Source: Cryobacterium sp. Y82 (GTDB lineage Bacteria > Actinomycetota > Actinomycetes > Actinomycetales > Microbacteriaceae). From it: a DNA stretch of 64,000 nucleotides. Position 1 is the first letter of the stretch. Each line of letters begins with the position of its first letter. The stretch covers positions 1-64,000 of the forward strand of contig NZ_PJJJ01000034.1 in assembly GCF_002929495.1 (NCBI RefSeq), given 5' to 3'. Shown in pieces: positions 9,106 through 16,887 of this stretch. The position numbers were made by a program, and so were the translations under genes. The notes beneath the pieces were generated by a model that was not told the DNA's origin, did no database searches, and was given only the letters and a program-made list of their open reading frames with translations.

Positions 9106-9454
9106 CTGCGCGTAACCAGTTGCAGCGGATGCGTGCTCCGGCCAGTCACGACGCTAATCGGCTACTGTTTTACGTCGCTCCTGATCTGAACACTGCGGAT
9201 ACCGGCGCTTCCACGTGCTACGAGAGAGAAGGTGCGGCCTTGCTGGGCCGAACGAAGCAGGCGACGGTGACCACGGCGAGAAGCGGCCCTGGGCCCCGAT
9301 CAGTGACCGAACCACCCCCACCGCCACGACCGAGCACGCCCCTTGCCGTCGCGCTAGACCCAGCGGATCGCTTTCGTCGTCGAGCTGCGGCGCACGGACG
9401 AGGGCCCTCTCGAAGCGCATGCTGGGTCTATCCACAAGTGCGCGATCAATGTGG
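9106..9454. other. intergenic, no gene recognised
   Basis: Several short frames overlap on both strands and none carries a motif or a good ribosome binding site. The two flanking genes converge on it, so it should hold terminators, but I see no strong hairpin with a T run. Confidence 0.45.
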
Positions 9455-10204
9455 TCAGCGCGCCGAGTACCCGCCATCGACGAGGTGGTAGCTGCCGGTG
9501 ATGAAACTCGCGTTATCTGACAGCAGGAATATGACCAGGTCGGCGACCTCATCCGCCGTGCCCAACCGGCCGATTGGGTGCAGGCCAACGAGCCCGTCAT
9601 ACGTTTCCTTCGGCAGGGTGCTGAGCAGTGGAGTGTCGATGTAACCGGGGCCAACGGCGTTGATGCGAATGCCTTTGGCCGCATATTCGAGGGCGGCCGC
9701 CTTCGTCAGTCCGACGACGGCATGTTTTGCTGCGACGTACGATGAGGCGTTGAGTTCACCGTTGGTGCCGAGGACGGACGACACGTTCACGATAGATCCA
9801 CCGCCCGATTTTTCGATGGCGGGGATTTCGTAGCGAAGGCTGTAGAGGACGCCGTTCAAGTTGACGTTTATGACCTTGTCCCAATCGGAAAGGTCAAGTT
9901 CACCGACGGGGGCCGGGGCCGGGGCGATTCCCGCGTTGTTCACCGCGAGGTGGAGTGCGCCGTAGGTGTCGATCGCGAACTGTACGGCAGTATCCGCTTG
10001 CGCCGGAACGGTCGTGTTCTGCTCGACTGCGGCGGCGGAGTGCCCGGCGGCCGTGATGTCCTCGGCTACCTTCAGCGCGGCGTCGAGCTTGAGGTCACTG
10101 ACCACGACCGATGCGCCTGCTGCGGCCAGCTTTCGTGAAATGGCCGCGCCAATGCCGGAACCGCCGCCCGTAACGAGTGCCACTTTTCCCTGAAAATCAG
10201 TCAT
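9455..10204 (-). CDS. short-chain dehydrogenase/reductase (classical SDR)
   Basis: This 249-aa classical SDR should be an NAD(P)-dependent oxidoreductase in the cytoplasm. Visible motifs are the dinucleotide site TGGGSGIG (residues 12-19), NNAG (about 90), catalytic Ser in VNVSSVLG and YVAAK with the Tyr-Lys pair, then PGYIDTPL. LVDGGYSAR is the usual end. Asp in VVVSDLK after strand 2 favours NAD over NADP. GAGGGAGATAAATCG before the ATG supports the start. It stands alone, so the substrate cannot be guessed. It lacks the insertion typical of the mycofactocin SDRs at 24.8 and 25.7 kb. Confidence 0.9.
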   Translation of the reverse strand: MTDFQGKVALVTGGGSGIGAAISRKLAAAGASVVVSDLKLDAALKVAEDITAAGHSAAAVEQNTTVPAQADTAVQFAIDTYGALHLAVNNAGIAPAPAPVGELDLSDWDKVINVNLNGVLYSLRYEIPAIEKSGGGSIVNVSSVLGTNGELNASSYVAAKHAVVGLTKAAALEYAAKGIRINAVGPGYIDTPLLSTLPKETYDGLVGLHPIGRLGTADEVADLVIFLLSDNASFITGSYHLVDGGYSAR

Positions 10205-10522
10205 CGATTTATCTCCCTCGTTGCTTGCCTGAGCCTTCCACTCGCCACCCTACTCGGGGCCAGGTCACCGAGGCTTACCGAAAGGTGCGGTTTAACGAAT
10301 CGATGCCATAGTGGCGATGCGGTCGGGCCGGCGGCGTTCTTGATCAGCATCGTCCTCTGGTCGTAAGCAAGCTCCCCTGCAGGGTTTGCGAAGGAGAACG
10401 GGGTGTCTCAAACCGTCTGCCCACGACGCTGGCATTCAACGGGTTCTCTTGATTTCAGCTGACGAGTCCACTAGTCTCAAGAAAAATTCGAACAGTTCTC
10501 ACATAGGAACATTGGGGTTCTT
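10205..10522. other. intergenic, divergent promoters expected
   Basis: No gene is recognised. The flanking genes point away from each other, so this stretch should carry both promoters. A TTGCTTG-like box close to 10220 is not strong enough to call. Confidence 0.35.
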
Positions 10523-10858
10523 TTGCGTAAACTTCGGTCAAGTGCAGCCATGATCATAGTCGCTATCACGCTGGGTATTCTCGGCCCCGCACTCCCCGCA
10601 AGCGCCATGACCTATTGGGGGCTACGAACGGATACCTGCGGATACCCGAAAGTCGTTCAGATCAATTGGACAAGCACGGGCGAAGTCCGACTCTGGACAT
10701 ATCAAGGAAATACCACTTGGCAGGGAACTTTGTCCGCAAATCCCACCAAGTCTGGCCGTCACTCCTACAACAGCGGAAAATCGAGTCTGAATTGGCAATT
10801 TGGAACAGCGCCGGGAAACGTGTCAAGTTGGTACAAATCGTGCGTTAGCTATTTCTGA
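10523..10858 (+). CDS. small secreted protein of unknown function
   Basis: The 111-aa product has a Sec signal peptide: a basic start, a hydrophobic core (AMIIVAITLGILGPAL) and a likely cut after PASA-M. The mature part is only about 80 residues, rich in Trp, Tyr, Ser and Thr with two Cys (DTCGYP and YKSCVSYF) that could close one disulfide, so probably a small beta fold. I do not recognise the family. TTG at 10523 is preceded by GGGGTT; the ATG at 10550 would cut into the signal peptide. The surrounding DNA is more AT-rich than the neighbourhood. A secreted peptide such as a bacteriocin is possible but unproven. Confidence 0.55.
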   Translation: MRKLRSSAAMIIVAITLGILGPALPASAMTYWGLRTDTCGYPKVVQINWTSTGEVRLWTYQGNTTWQGTLSANPTKSGRHSYNSGKSSLNWQFGTAPGNVSSWYKSCVSYF

Positions 10859-11028
10859 TTGACTGCGCCGAAGAGTCCCGGCACTTCGGCGATGAATCGA
10901 AGGGCTAACCATGAAAATGTCATCCGTGGGCGCACCGGTCGAGCGGCGAACGAGACGACTCCATGGCGTCGAACGCTGCAGGATGACGCTTTGGTCAACC
11001 TCAAGGTTTCTGCCACGATAACACCAGG

Positions 11029-11406
11029 TCACGTTGGTGACTTCTCTACGTCGTCGGCATCGGCCAGTGTGTCCTGCAGGGCGGCCCCAGATGGTTTAGG
11101 AGCGAATCTTCGCACGCTTGGAACCAACACTCCGAACGCCACGAGAATGGCACCGATGGCTCCCACGACATACATCGTAGGAACGATGGCGCGCCCATTG
11201 ACTGGAAAGCGTTTGAAGCAACCTGGATCGCCAACCACTCGTACGAAGAGGATTACAGTCCCAATGCCACCGACGGTTACAGGGAGATCGAATCCGTCAC
11301 CAAGGACGAAACAGACAAGTAGGCGGTCGTCACATTCAAGGGTGAATTCGCCATTGACTGACCTAACTGACGCTGGCCAGTCCATGCTTGTTGTCGTCCC
11401 GCACAC
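11029..11406 (-). CDS. small membrane protein, uncertain
   Basis: The frame gives 125 aa with two hydrophobic stretches (GGIGTVILFVRVV and YVVGAIGAILVAFGVLV), and a polar tail (SGAALQDTLADADDVEKS) as in small membrane proteins. The opposite strand is open over the same region (to 11461) but reads as Arg/Thr/Pro-rich nonsense, so the minus strand is the better choice. No family is recognised and no strong ribosome binding site is visible. It could be real or decayed. Confidence 0.4.
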   Translation of the reverse strand: MCGTTTSMDWPASVRSVNGEFTLECDDRLLVCFVLGDGFDLPVTVGGIGTVILFVRVVGDPGCFKRFPVNGRAIVPTMYVVGAIGAILVAFGVLVPSVRRFAPKPSGAALQDTLADADDVEKSPT

Positions 11407-11497
11407 CTTCCGGTTGGCGGGACGCCCGTACGTGCTACGAGGTCAGCACCAGCCGCGGTGAGATGCTGGTTCGGTGGAACTAAACAAGAGCAGCGCT

Positions 11498-12316
11498 ATG
11501 CAGGCCGTCGCCATCCGTCCCTACGGTCAGGCGGATGCCGCCGACACCTTGGCAATATTCCTTGCTGCGGTGACCGAGACCGCTGCCGCCGACTACTCAG
11601 CGGAGCAGATTCAGGCGTGGGCTCGGCCAGAAGAGCGAGATCTGCCCACCTGGAATGCGTCGATGCAGGAGCGGAACAGTTACGTGGCAACCGTGGATGG
11701 TGCACCAGCAGGCTTCTCCGATGTGAACTCTGTGGGGTATATCGACATGCTGTTCGTCGCGCCCCGATACCAGCGACGGGGGGTTGCACGACAACTGATC
11801 GCCAGAGTGGAGACCCACGCGCGCACAGCGCAGCTGATAGAACTGACAGCCGACGCCAGCGTCACAGCCCGCCCCTTCTTCGAGCGCCGCGGATTCACCG
11901 TCGAGGTAGAACAGCACCCGGTGCGGGGCGGTGTGCGGCTGACCAATTACAAGATGAAAAAGAATCTCCTCGACAGCGCGATATGCCTGAGTGGGCACCT
12001 TGTTTGTCACACCCAGAACCAGGCGAACTCTGTCCGGGATCATTTACCACTGCACCTTGCTCTGACCCGTGCCGAACCGGGATGCCGTTCGTTCATCGTC
12101 AGCGCGACGAGCGATCCGCTGGTGTGGCAGGTCGAGGAGTGCTTCGAGCACGCAGCCGCGTTTGAAACTCATCAGGAACGTGTCGCCAGCAGCGTGTGGG
12201 GTCAAGCTACCTCAGGCATTGAACGCCGTTACTCCGAGCGGTGCTGGACGGGATCGGTGCTGGGTGACCGGTCAGTATTCCCTTTGCGGGGCAGCCGCAA
12301 TACCTTTCCGCGGTAA
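11498..12316 (+). CDS. GNAT acetyltransferase fused to ABM monooxygenase-like domain
   Basis: Residues 1-160 are a GNAT N-acetyltransferase: the acetyl-CoA site is DMLFVAPRYQRRGVARQLI, followed by FFERRGFTVE. The next 90 residues (CLSGHLVCHTQNQANSVRDH to QERVASSVWG) are an antibiotic-biosynthesis-monooxygenase (ABM) fold domain with the usual H..L....PGC pattern. These two are normally separate proteins. The junction MKKNLLDSAICLSGHL joins the usual GNAT end to the usual ABM start with no linker, so a small deletion probably removed a stop and a start codon. The tail after ERRYSERCW has no counterpart. GTG at 11474 is an alternative start. Confidence 0.7.
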   Translation: MQAVAIRPYGQADAADTLAIFLAAVTETAAADYSAEQIQAWARPEERDLPTWNASMQERNSYVATVDGAPAGFSDVNSVGYIDMLFVAPRYQRRGVARQLIARVETHARTAQLIELTADASVTARPFFERRGFTVEVEQHPVRGGVRLTNYKMKKNLLDSAICLSGHLVCHTQNQANSVRDHLPLHLALTRAEPGCRSFIVSATSDPLVWQVEECFEHAAAFETHQERVASSVWGQATSGIERRYSERCWTGSVLGDRSVFPLRGSRNTFPR

Positions 12317-12411
12317 GCAAATTTGGCAAAGCCTCCACGTTCACCCTGTGAGAAAATCGGTCACCGATCTGCTCGGGGCGAAATTACGCACGTACTGACT
12401 GGTTAGCTGCC

Positions 12412-12908
12412 ATGAAACTTCTCGTACTTGGAGGGCGGCCTGGGTTGGCCATACCCTGGCTCATCGGCGGACCGGGCGACCTGAGCGGGCGAAGTGGATA
12501 CTGGCCGTGGCGATTCGCGCATCCTTCAGACGAAGACGGTGCAGCGCTCGTGCCGGATGCGCCCGAGGTGCCGACAGCCATTATCGACGTCTGAGACCTG
12601 GCCGCCTGGCTTGTACAGCGGGCCGAGGGTGGACCCGTCGGGACATTCAACGCGCCGGGGATTCCAATTCCTTTCCTCGAAGACATTGATGCGGCCCGGG
12701 CCGCAGCCGTGCATCACGGCCCCATCGTCCGTGCGCCAGAGTCTTGGCTTGCTGACCATGTGTTGGCGAGTGGTCTGGTCCTCGCTCGATGCCTCTCTGG
12801 CTAGCGGACCGCTCCTGGCATGGCATGAACGCGCGATCGAACGAGTGCGCCCTCACCGCCGGCCTTACTGACAGTGCCGAAAGCGAACTCCTGACTGCAC
12901 TGACTTGA
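12412..12908 (+). pseudogene. broken NAD-dependent epimerase/reductase
   Basis: The start MKLLVLGGRPG is the beginning of an NAD-binding epimerase, but it jumps at once to a C-terminal-half motif (SGYWPWRFAHPSDEDG, PDAPEVPTAIIDV), so most of the middle is deleted. A TGA at 12592 then interrupts IIDV-DLAAW, where relatives have Arg (CGA), and the frame continues as DLAAWLVQRAEGGPVGTFNAPG and WLADHVLASGLV. Near 12790 a frameshift leads to MPLWLADRSWHGMNARSNECAL and a stop at 12908. Deletion, stop and frameshift together make this a clear pseudogene. Confidence 0.8.
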
Positions 12909-13403
12909 GCCAGCGCCATCCCTGGGCGGACGATCCCAAACGGCGGCTGCGCGCAATGTGTGAACCGCAGCGCTATTGGCAGGCAAGCATGGCGCCACAA
13001 CCGTCGTTGGGGCGATGCCTAACCAAATCACAAAGCCGTCGCTGATGAAAGAGAAGTCGACCGCGCGTCACAAACCTTTGTTTTACTGACACTGTGTAAG
13101 TGCAGGCTCACCTTGAATTCAGATTCTGACTATGAGCTCGTGACGAGCCTTAACCGCGGCGACAAAGCCGCTTTCTCTTTGCTCATGACGCGGCACGGAG
13201 TTTGAGTCCCGCGCGACCTCTGCCAAAATTTAGCCAGCGTTATTGTGCATTGATGCAGATGGCCTCTGCATGAATCGACGTTGTGTGATGTTGATGGCAC
13301 GGTAATACTTTTTAACGGTCCACGTGATGCGTTCGTCGTCGCATTCATAGAGCTGGATGCGCTATTCCACGCAGTGTCAGAGCTGACACCGAAGGAGATT
13401 CAA
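12909..13403. other. intergenic with decayed DNA and transporter leader
   Basis: Apart from the sigma-factor remnant at 13113-13205, no gene is seen. The last part carries the promoter and ribosome binding site of the transporter (GAAGGAG at 13391-13397). Confidence 0.4.
13113..13205 (+). pseudogene. ECF sigma factor N-terminal remnant
   Basis: A 30-codon frame starting TTG reads SDSDYELVTSLNRGDKAAFS followed by LLMTRHG and a stop. This is the start of ECF sigma region 2 (compare the common pattern D.ELV..L..GD..AF..L..RH). Nothing of the rest of region 2 or region 4 follows, so it is a gene fragment. The region is in the same decayed stretch as the epimerase pseudogene. Confidence 0.5.
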
Positions 13404-14786
13404 TTGAGCACGCAAGTTCCCCCAAGCCAGAGTGGTACAGCGGAAAAGCCGACAGGATTGAAGAAAGTGGTGGCGGCCTCAATGGCCGGCACCGTCGTTG
13501 AATGGTACGAATTCTTTCTGTACGGGTCGCTGGCGACTCTAGTGTTTGGCCAAGTGTTCTTTCCCAATGCTGGCTCGCAACTTGACGGCATCCTCGCAGC
13601 TTTTCTGACCTACGCTGTCGGCTTTCTCGCACGTCCAATTGGTGGAATCGTCTTTGGCCACTTTGGTGACAAGTTTGGACGCAAGCGATTGCTTCAGGTT
13701 GCCATTGTTTTGGTCGGCGTATCCTCATTCCTGATGGGATGCTTGCCAACGTTTGATCAGGTTGGCTATTGGGCGCCAGCGCTCCTCGTGTTCTTGCGAT
13801 TCGCTCAGGGCTTTGCCGTTGGCGGCGAATGGGGTGGCGCCGTATTGCTGGTAGCTGAGCACAGTCCTAACAAATCTCGTGGGTTCTGGGCCAGCTGGCC
13901 GCAGGCAGCCGTTCCAGGGGGAAACTTGCTGGCCACCGTTGTTCTCCTCGGGCTTTCTGCGACTCTGCCCGAGGAGGCCTTCCTCAGTTGGGGCTGGCGG
14001 GTCGCATTTTGGCTCTCAGCGGTGATCGTCATTGTCGGGTACTACATTCGCACGAAGGTTCAGGATGCTCCGATCTTCGAAGAATCTCGTTTGAACGCTG
14101 AAGCTGCACCCACGCCGGGCTACGGCGCCATTGAGGTATTTCGACGCTACCCGCGTGGTGTCTTCACCGCCATGGGACTGCGATTTGCGGAAAACGTGCT
14201 GTATTACCTTGTCGTCACCTTCTCGATTACATACCTGGTGGTGGTGGTCAAGATGGACACAGCCAAGATCTTGTTGCTGATGCTCATCGCGCATGCAATC
14301 GAGTTTTGTCTTATTCCGCTGGTCGGGAAACTCTCTGACGCGGTTGGCCGGAAACCCGTCTACTTAGCGGGCGCGGTGTTGGGCTCGACCTGGGGATTCT
14401 TTGCCTTCCCCATGATGGAGACCGCGGATGAACTGATCATTATGATCGCCGTCACGATCGGCCTCTTGTTCCACGCACTGATGTATGCCGGGCAGCCCTC
14501 AATCATGTCGGAGATGTTTCCCACCCGCATGCGGTATTCCGGTGTTTCGCTCGGGTACCAGGTCACGTCGATCGTGGCTGGTTCGCTCGCCCCGATTATC
14601 GCCACCGCGCTGCTGAGGGGCACCGGGTCATCGGTGCCGATTGCCGTTTATCTGTTGGTTGCCTGTGTCGTGACGGTTGTCGCTGTGGTGTCGATGAAAG
14701 AAACGAGAGGAATCTCACTTCACGATGTCGATGCAGCCGACCTTGAAAAAACGGCGGCACTGCGGGTGCACACCGACGCACGGTAA
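13404..14786 (+). CDS. MHS-family metabolite:H+ symporter (MFS)
   Basis: This 460-aa major facilitator has 12 predicted helices. AASMAGTVVEWYEFFLYGSL, GGIVFGHFGDKFGRKRLL and RFAQGFAVGGEWGGAVLL are the signature of the metabolite:H+ symporter family (shikimate, proline/betaine, ketoglutarate transporters). TTG at 13404 is chosen as start because GAAGGAG lies 7 nt upstream; the frame is open to 13281 but the added residues look meaningless. It lies 90 bp from the LysR gene (convergent) and close to mmsBA, so a branched-chain or hydroxy-acid substrate is a fair guess. Confidence 0.88.
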   Translation: MSTQVPPSQSGTAEKPTGLKKVVAASMAGTVVEWYEFFLYGSLATLVFGQVFFPNAGSQLDGILAAFLTYAVGFLARPIGGIVFGHFGDKFGRKRLLQVAIVLVGVSSFLMGCLPTFDQVGYWAPALLVFLRFAQGFAVGGEWGGAVLLVAEHSPNKSRGFWASWPQAAVPGGNLLATVVLLGLSATLPEEAFLSWGWRVAFWLSAVIVIVGYYIRTKVQDAPIFEESRLNAEAAPTPGYGAIEVFRRYPRGVFTAMGLRFAENVLYYLVVTFSITYLVVVVKMDTAKILLLMLIAHAIEFCLIPLVGKLSDAVGRKPVYLAGAVLGSTWGFFAFPMMETADELIIMIAVTIGLLFHALMYAGQPSIMSEMFPTRMRYSGVSLGYQVTSIVAGSLAPIIATALLRGTGSSVPIAVYLLVACVVTVVAVVSMKETRGISLHDVDAADLEKTAALRVHTDAR

Positions 14787-14877
14787 GGCGTCAGACAGGC
14801 GGGCCCGGGTTGCGGACAAACTGATCTGCTGCAATCAGAGCTGTCGAACCAGAGACCGGGCGGGACCGCCGTACCAG

Positions 14878-15786
14878 TTAGGCCGCCAGCTCGTTCTGGC
14901 GCTCGGAGATCTCCTGCCGGATGGCCTCAATTGCTGCCTTCACCGCCATGGATCGAAGAGACTCGGCGCGGGCGGCAGCCCAAATTGGCAGTTCTCGGTG
15001 GAAAGAATCTGGTAACACGGGGACGAAACCCGACCGCCCCCACACCATGAAAGATGGAAGCAATCCGATGCCGCTGTGGCGTCGCACCGCTTCGACCTGG
15101 CCGAAGATACTGGTGGAGTGGAAGCTCGCGGCTGGATTTGGCAACTGTGACGAGCGATGCCCCAGCTCGGCTACCTGGAGGGATGACTCAACGTAGGACA
15201 CAAAGTTGTGGTCCTTGATGTCATCAATAGTCTTTGGAGTCCCTTTCGTGGCGAGGTATTCGGGGCTGGCGTACAGTCGGATAAAATAATTTGTCAAAAA
15301 GATCGTCTGTGCTCTACTCGCGTCGATTGGACCGACCACGACTTCCAGGTCGACGCCGGAGCGGTTCTGGTTGATCTTTCTTGTCGCGCTGAGCATCTCT
15401 ACATTCAGCTTGGGATGTTGCTGTTGAAGCTTGACCAGGGCGGGGGTGACAAAAGCTGCGCCGAAGCCGTCGGGCGTGCTGATGCGTACGAGTCCGAAAA
15501 GCGGATCCGCGTCATGCGCCAGCGTCGCGGTGAGAGCGCCCAGGCTTTTCTCGATGATCTCAGCTGCACGGACTGCTTGGTTTCCCAGCTCTGTGAGTTC
15601 CCATCCGTGCGGGCTTCGCTCGAGGGTACGCCCACCCAGCCGCTTATCCAGCGCCAGAATCCGACGGGAAATGGTGGTGTGGGTGGTTTCCAGCGCCTCG
15701 GCCACGGCAGTGAATCGCCCCAGGCGCGCCACGGTGAGCAGGATGAGCAGGTCATCCGGGCTCGGGAACCGCTTGAAATCAACCAT
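14878..15786 (-). CDS. LysR-family transcriptional regulator
   Basis: This 302-aa protein has an N-terminal winged helix-turn-helix (LLILLTVARLGRFTAVAEAL, TTHTTISRRILALDKRLGG) and a C-terminal LysR substrate-binding domain (VRISTPDGFGAAFVTPALV, FVSYVESSLQ, HSGIGLLPSFMV). It is divergent from mmsB, 156 bp away, with inverted repeats in the gap, so it most likely controls mmsBA and perhaps the transporter. The ATG at 15786 follows GAAAGG by 10 nt; TTG at 15804 is possible. The effector could be 3-hydroxyisobutyrate or a semialdehyde, but the sequence does not show this. Confidence 0.9.
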   Translation of the reverse strand: MVDFKRFPSPDDLLILLTVARLGRFTAVAEALETTHTTISRRILALDKRLGGRTLERSPHGWELTELGNQAVRAAEIIEKSLGALTATLAHDADPLFGLVRISTPDGFGAAFVTPALVKLQQQHPKLNVEMLSATRKINQNRSGVDLEVVVGPIDASRAQTIFLTNYFIRLYASPEYLATKGTPKTIDDIKDHNFVSYVESSLQVAELGHRSSQLPNPAASFHSTSIFGQVEAVRRHSGIGLLPSFMVWGRSGFVPVLPDSFHRELPIWAAARAESLRSMAVKAAIEAIRQEISERQNELAA

Positions 15787-15810
15787 CACGCGCCGGCCTT
15801 TCAACCAATA

Positions 15811-15885
15811 AGTGCATCAGTGCATTTGTGCATAAATGCACAGGGCTTCTGTATTTTTTTATCTTGATTGCACCGTAACACGGTG
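15811..15885. promoter_or_regulatory. candidate operators between lysR and mmsB
   Basis: GTGCATAAATGCAC (15828-15841) is a palindrome with two further TGCAT copies just to its left (15812-15825). CACCG-TAACA-CGGTG (15871-15885) is a second perfect inverted repeat and has the T-N11-A spacing expected of LysR sites (within the repeat). Both lie in the divergent lysR-mmsB gap. Function is inferred from position. Confidence 0.5.
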
Positions 15886-15942
15886 TGATGGTGGTTATAA
15901 AGAAAGTATGTTTTCGCTGGAAAAGAGCAAAGGAGCTTGCGA

Positions 15943-16887
15943 ATGGCTGCAATCGGATGGATCGGTCTGGGCAATATGGGTGGCCCGATGACGGCAAACC
16001 TGGTGAAGGCTGGGCATGAAGTGCGCGGCTTCGACCTGAACCCGCAGGCGCTCGCGGCCGCGGCGGCCAACGGGCTCACACCGGCAAGCAGCATCGCGGA
16101 TGCTGTTGCTGGCGCCGAGGTCGTCTTCACCATGCTGCCGAAAGGTGAGCACGCCATTGCCGTGTATCTGGGTGAAGGCGGCGTGCTGGCCTCGGTGAGT
16201 CCCGGCACCCTTCTTGTCGATTCCTCCACGATTGACGTCGAATCCGCGCAGAGGCTTCACGATGCGGCAGCCGAGGCTGGATTCCGTTTTGTTGACGCTC
16301 CCGTTTCCGGCGGGATCAGCGGTGCTCAGGCCGGAACATTGACGTTCATGATTGGCGGGGAACCCGGCGCCGTCTCTGATGCCAGCACGTTCATCGAGCC
16401 GATGTCTGCCAACATCATTCCGACTGGCGGTGCTACCACAGGCCAGGCCGCGAAGATCTGTAACAATCTCATGCTTTTTATCAATCTCGCGGGGGCCGCT
16501 GAAGGTGCAGTTCTGGCCGATCGTCTCGGTCTCGACAAGCAGGTGTTCTGGGACATCGCGTCGGTTTCCTCCGGTGACAGTTGGGCCCTGCGCACCTGGT
16601 ATCCGATTGCCGGAGTCGTGGCATCCTCCGCCGCTAACACTGCTTTCGCACCGACGTTCACGACGGAGTTGGCCAATAAAGATATCGGACTGGCTATCGC
16701 CGCCGCGCGGGCAACGAATACACCACTGGGGATTGGGGAGCACGTGCAGCAATTGTTCCAGCGCGTTCTCGATGCTGAACAGGGCGGTAAAGACTGCTCC
16801 ATAATCGTCAAGCTCGTCGACGGAACCCTGGCTCCCGACCCGGAACCGGAACAGATTCCGGCGCTAGCCCAAGCGCAGGTCAGCTGA
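15943..16887 (+). CDS. mmsB: 3-hydroxyisobutyrate dehydrogenase
   Basis: This 314-aa beta-hydroxyacid dehydrogenase should oxidise 3-hydroxyisobutyrate to methylmalonate semialdehyde with NAD in valine breakdown. The N-terminal Rossmann fold shows IGWIGLGNMGGPM, FDLNPQ carries the NAD-selecting Asp, FVDAPVSGGISGAQAGTL is the substrate loop, and GQAAKICNN holds the catalytic Lys. AAAGGAG stands 8 nt before the ATG. The stop TGA overlaps the ATG of mmsA by one base, so the two are coupled, which supports this role over tartronate semialdehyde or glyoxylate reductase. Confidence 0.9.
   Translation: MAAIGWIGLGNMGGPMTANLVKAGHEVRGFDLNPQALAAAAANGLTPASSIADAVAGAEVVFTMLPKGEHAIAVYLGEGGVLASVSPGTLLVDSSTIDVESAQRLHDAAAEAGFRFVDAPVSGGISGAQAGTLTFMIGGEPGAVSDASTFIEPMSANIIPTGGATTGQAAKICNNLMLFINLAGAAEGAVLADRLGLDKQVFWDIASVSSGDSWALRTWYPIAGVVASSAANTAFAPTFTTELANKDIGLAIAAARATNTPLGIGEHVQQLFQRVLDAEQGGKDCSIIVKLVDGTLAPDPEPEQIPALAQAQVS

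Noticed and set aside
9455..10204. A third mycofactocin-type SDR
   Set aside because: It lacks the EDLAETV insertion that marks that group and is 9 kb away from the locus.
10859..11461. 200-codon plus-strand frame over the small membrane protein region
   Set aside because: It reads as Arg/Thr/Pro-rich sequence without domains, while the minus strand shows two hydrophobic helices. GC-rich DNA gives many such shadows.
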